Assembly (NCBI GenBank): GCA_022702705.1
Contig: CM040427.1
Coordinates: 20,049,625-20,113,624 of the forward strand
Reading direction: 5' to 3'
DNA length: 64,000 nucleotides
Origin: Papilionanthe hookeriana x Papilionanthe teres
Taxonomy: Eukaryota; Streptophyta; Magnoliopsida; Asparagales; Orchidaceae
Below the pieces are notes generated by a model that worked only from the letters and a program-made list of their open reading frames with translations, ran no database searches and had not been told where the DNA came from. The first letter of the stretch is position 1, and each line of letters begins with the position of its first letter. A program made the position numbers and the translations under genes. Below are positions 61,031 to 64,000 of the stretch, piece after piece.

Positions 61031-61479
61031 AGCATGATGAATGTTTTCGGACGGAAATACTTCAACAATTACACGGCCATATTTTAAGGAATATTACGAA
61101 GATATCAGAAAGAAAAATATCTAATTAATCAAGATAATAATGAAGAACTGCATTATATTCGTGAAAGATTTGAATTTCTCGGATAATACCGAAAATACCG
61201 TACAAGAATATAGTTCCCATCAATTATTAAACCTCCCGAACTTCGAGCTAAAATATTATCCAATTATCAATATACTTTAGGTAATTCTTCAACTTTACCG
61301 CTATTATTTCATCTCGTACAACGAAACTCAAGAACAAAAACTTTGGGAAACTTTAAAAAAATACAAGAAAACTTTGGTCGGACTTTACAGATATTAAAGG
61401 AATTAGTCCTTCAATCCGTATGCATGACTATTTTAGATGATGAAAATAAACTCTAAAGCAACCTCTATTAGAGATTAAA

Positions 61480-62260
61480 CCCGATAATGAAAGAAGTAAG
61501 AAAAGAAATTTTAAATGGTTGGGACAATGGCATGGCATATCCTATTTCCCATGTTGCCGGTAAGCCCAATTCACCTGCTCCTAAGAAAGGGGAGAACCGT
61601 CAATGCCAATGAAAATAATGATCTTATTCCTACAAGACAAGTTACCTACTGGCGTATATGTATCGATTATAGGAAATTAAATATCACCACCAGAAAGATC
61701 ACTTCCCTTTACCATTTCTGCACTGCATGTTAGATTAAACATTAACCTATTATAAGTATTTTTGTTTTCTAGATGGATACACCTAAGCATCAAATACAAA
61801 TTGCTCCCGAGGATCAAGAGAAACTACATTTACTAGTCCTTACAACTTTCGTCAAGAATGCTGATTATGTAATGCACCAAGAAAATATTCCGTAGATGTA
61901 TGATGTCTATATTTAGTAAGGGACTGAGTTGTAATGGAAATGGCATTTACGATGATTTCTCCGTATTTCGAACATCATTCGACACATGCTTAACTCATCT
62001 CTAAAAGACAAGTATGCGAGAAAACAAATTAGCTTCTAATCTAGAGAAATGTCAATTTATGGTTATTGGCGCATTATATTAGCATAAAATTTCGAAAAGG
62101 CATGGTATGACCTAAAAATTCGTTATAACAATTACCACCTCCAACTACTAGTTAGGTAAGAAGTTTTCGATGCGTCGGATTCGTTTATCTATATGTAAAA
62201 GATTTTTCAAAATCACTAAACCTCTAGCGACAACTTCGAAAAGGACAAGAAATTTGAATT
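61480..62260 (+). pseudogene. Athila-like reverse transcriptase, decayed
   Basis: 61515-61733 encodes ISHVAG-like spacing then VTYWRICIDYRKLNITTRKI, the RT fingers motif. At 61768-61830 come pieces of the palm (FLDGY-like with a stop, then QIQIAPEDQEK-like in a shifted frame). The FMDD box expected near 61990 is not convincingly intact. Stops are frequent. Confidence 0.75.
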
Positions 62261-62349
62261 TACAATCGAATGCTCGAATGCTTTTAAACTCTTAAAAGAA
62301 AAATTAATTACAAGACTATAATAATTTCAACGTAACCGGGAGAAACCAT

Positions 62350-62745
62350 CGAAACTTATGCGTGATGCTAGTGATTACGTCGTACGAGCATTTTCGGCAA
62401 AGATATGAAAAGATTTTAAAGTTATAGACAAAAGGCAATAAACTTCAAATGATGCCGAAATAAATTATACATGACAGAAAGAGAATTATTGCCAGTAGTT
62501 GTACGGTTTTAATAAATTTAGACCTTATCTGATTGGAACAAAATATATCGGGGTAAGTATACTGATCATTCCGCTATCAAATATTTAATGCAAAAAAGAA
62601 AGATTCCAAACTAAGATTAATTGATGGATGCTATTAATGCAAAAATTCGATTTAGATCGTTAATAAGAAAGGAACTGGCGAAATCAAATTGCGGATCATT
62701 TATCAAGATTAGAAAATCATGAATTATCCGATATCGAAAAATGAA
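62350..62745 (+). pseudogene. Athila-like RNase H, decayed
   Basis: 62361 onward encodes DASDYVV, the first catalytic Asp region. At about 62508 the frame reads FNKFRPYLIGTKYI. Near 62567 a TDHSAIKYLM-type segment and near 62692 IADHLSRLENHEL follow. These are the standard RNase H landmarks of Athila pol, broken by stops and shifts. Confidence 0.8.
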
Positions 62746-62889
62746 ATTATGCATAAGCCGATGAACAACTATATAATATCAATGAGGGTACACATGGTAT
62801 GTCGATATAAGAACTTATATAAGCAGAATATTTTACCACCTACGTTTATAACTTTCGTAACAATGCAAAAATTCATCCATTATTATTAA

Positions 62890-64000
62890 AAACCTATTGG
62901 ACGAACCGTATTTATTTAAGCACAAGAAATTTAATTATTGTGGCATGTGTACCTTGGCGAAGAAACTGAAACTAATTATTCAAAAATGTCATGATTCTAA
63001 TTTCGAGGACATTTTAATCGATAAAACTCATAAGATTCCTACACCGGATTTTACCTTGCCTACTTATTTAGATGTGTATACGTATATATTAAAACTGCGA
63101 TAAAATGCCAAAGAGTAGGAAATATATCTAGAAGAAACGAAATGCCTCTAAATTTTATATTAAGTCAAATTTTTATTGCTCGTGTGGATTAGATTTTATA
63201 GACCTTATTCCTTCGTCAGAAACTCATATATATTAGTAGTCATGGATTATGTTTCCAAAATGGACGAGGCACAAGCTTTACCTAGGTGTGATGCTAAGAG
63301 TGTTTCAAAATTTCGATGAAAAATATTTTACGGATTTGGAATGACTAGAGTGACGATTACCGTACGGAGGAACTCATTTTAGAAATAACACATTCACAAA
63401 CTAGTAGAAAAAAATACAATATTACTCATAAGATATCCACCGCTATCATCCACGTACCTACGATTAGTCAAGTATCCAATCGCAGATTAAACGTATTTTA
63501 GAAAAAACTTAAACCTAAATAAAGTTGAATGTTCATTGACAGACACCGCATTATGGGCTTATAGGATCACATAAACTCACTGAATGACTCTACAAATGCT
63601 TATATATGGAAAAGCATGTCACTTACTCGGCTGAATTAGAACATAGCATAAATGAGACAAAGAATTTAATTATATACGAAGGAAGCTAAAGAGACACGTT
63701 CTTAATAAATGAATTGGAAGAATTGCAAATGAATCATATGATAATTATCAGATTTATAAAGAAAAAGATGAAATTATGGCATGATCGGAAGATTAATCGT
63801 AGAAATTTTCAACTGTGGACAGAAGTTTTGCTATATAATACTAGATTTGGAATTATTTCGGAAAATCAAGTTCGATGGTTATGACTTTTCACCATAACCT
63901 AAATATTTTCACACGGAATCCAGAGATCAAGATCCAAAATCCGGACATAACGAAAAGTTAACTGACATGTATTAAAACCATATTTCAAGGTATAAGACCT
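62890..64000 (+). pseudogene. Athila-like integrase, decayed and truncated by window edge
   Basis: 62897-63103 encodes DEPYLFKHKKFNYCGMCT and IIQKCHDSNF, the N-terminal zinc-binding region in which the expected Cys/His pattern is partly lost. Near 63106-63165 a frame reads RVGNISRRNEMPLNFIL. 63190-63300 covers the first catalytic Asp region and DYVSKMDEAQALP. At about 63351-63390 the frame reads LPYGGTHFRNN, where the usual catalytic DGGTHF has Tyr in place of Asp. A decayed tail reaches the window end. Confidence 0.8.

Larger units (their letters stand above)
57215..64000 (+). mobile_element. Athila-like Ty3/gypsy retrotransposon, plus strand (5' LTR to integrase, truncated by window edge)
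   Basis: The order is LTR, PBS, gag, protease, RT, RNase H and integrase, as expected for Ty3/gypsy. Athila-group motifs: PBS TGGCGCCGTTGCCGGG, gag NLHLASFLELCATFKYQGV, protease LGASINL, RT WRICIDYRKLN, RNase H KFRPYLIGTK and HTDHSAIKYL-type, integrase RVGNISRRNEMPLNFIL. Stops and frameshifts are frequent in every domain, so the element is long dead. The rest of integrase and any env-like region lie beyond the window. Confidence 0.88.

Noticed and set aside
1..64000. Host genes, tRNA or rRNA genes, DNA transposons, viral integrants
   Set aside because: I looked for exon-like frames, tRNA-like arms, terminal inverted repeats with transposase motifs and pararetroviral motifs, and saw none that the LTR elements do not explain.

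Overview
This window is plant nuclear DNA made almost entirely of nested LTR retrotransposons. I found no host gene, tRNA, rRNA or CRISPR array, and no bacterial-type system. The plant origin rests on two Ty3/gypsy groups. One is a Tat/Ogre-like group, with protease and RT motifs of that type, a tRNA-Arg-type primer-binding site (PBS) in one element and a second RNase H in the other. The other is an Athila-like group with the PBS TGGCGCCGTTGCCGGG. The species cannot be named. The non-coding DNA is very AT-rich.

Layout (element names are mine):
(1) 1-6406: minus-strand gag-pro-RT of Tat element T1. It runs off the left edge, and its PBS is at 6381-6399.
(2) 6407-13732: the T1 5' LTR (family LTR1), about 7.3 kb.
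(3) 13733-20903: a second LTR1 copy in the same orientation, lacking only the 189 bp equivalent to 6407-6595. This is best explained by T1 having inserted into an older LTR1 copy.
(4) 20904-27513: the 3' LTR (family LTR2) of a second minus-strand Tat element, T2. It is interrupted by the LTR1 material.
(5) 27514-38404: T2 internal region. It holds a long 3' UTR with a ~101-bp tandem repeat, then decayed integrase, archaeal-type RNase H, RNase H/RT, protease and gag, and a degenerate PBS.
(6) 38405-50723: the T2 5' LTR (about 8.8 kb net). It carries a 3496-bp solo LTR1 at 45841-49336 with perfect 5-bp target-site duplications (gagtg). The matching empty site is preserved in the sister LTR at 26115-26119.
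(7) 50724-52803: remnant of a minus-strand Athila-like element (internal end, degenerate PBS, 1.8-kb LTR).
(8) 52804-56788: part of a third Tat-type LTR (LTR3), plus orientation.
(9) 56789-57214: unassigned.
(10) 57215-64000: a plus-strand Athila-like element with LTR, PBS, and decayed gag, protease, RT, RNase H and integrase, running off the right edge.

The inferred insertion order is LTR3 first, then Athila(-) inside it, then T2 inside Athila(-), then two separate LTR1 insertions (one in each T2 LTR), and last T1. Coding decay agrees: T1 keeps the RT YVDD box and a DPGAS protease motif, whereas T2 has lost both. All coding regions are broken by stops or frameshifts.

The most interesting structure is in the LTRs. 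They are unusually long, and the families are largely divergent but share a core promoter/R-like block and, for LTR1 and LTR2, a terminal hairpin. They also carry internal minisatellites: (TTTAA)n, a ~75-bp array, and a ~80-bp array dense in TTGAC/GTCAA W-box-like motifs.
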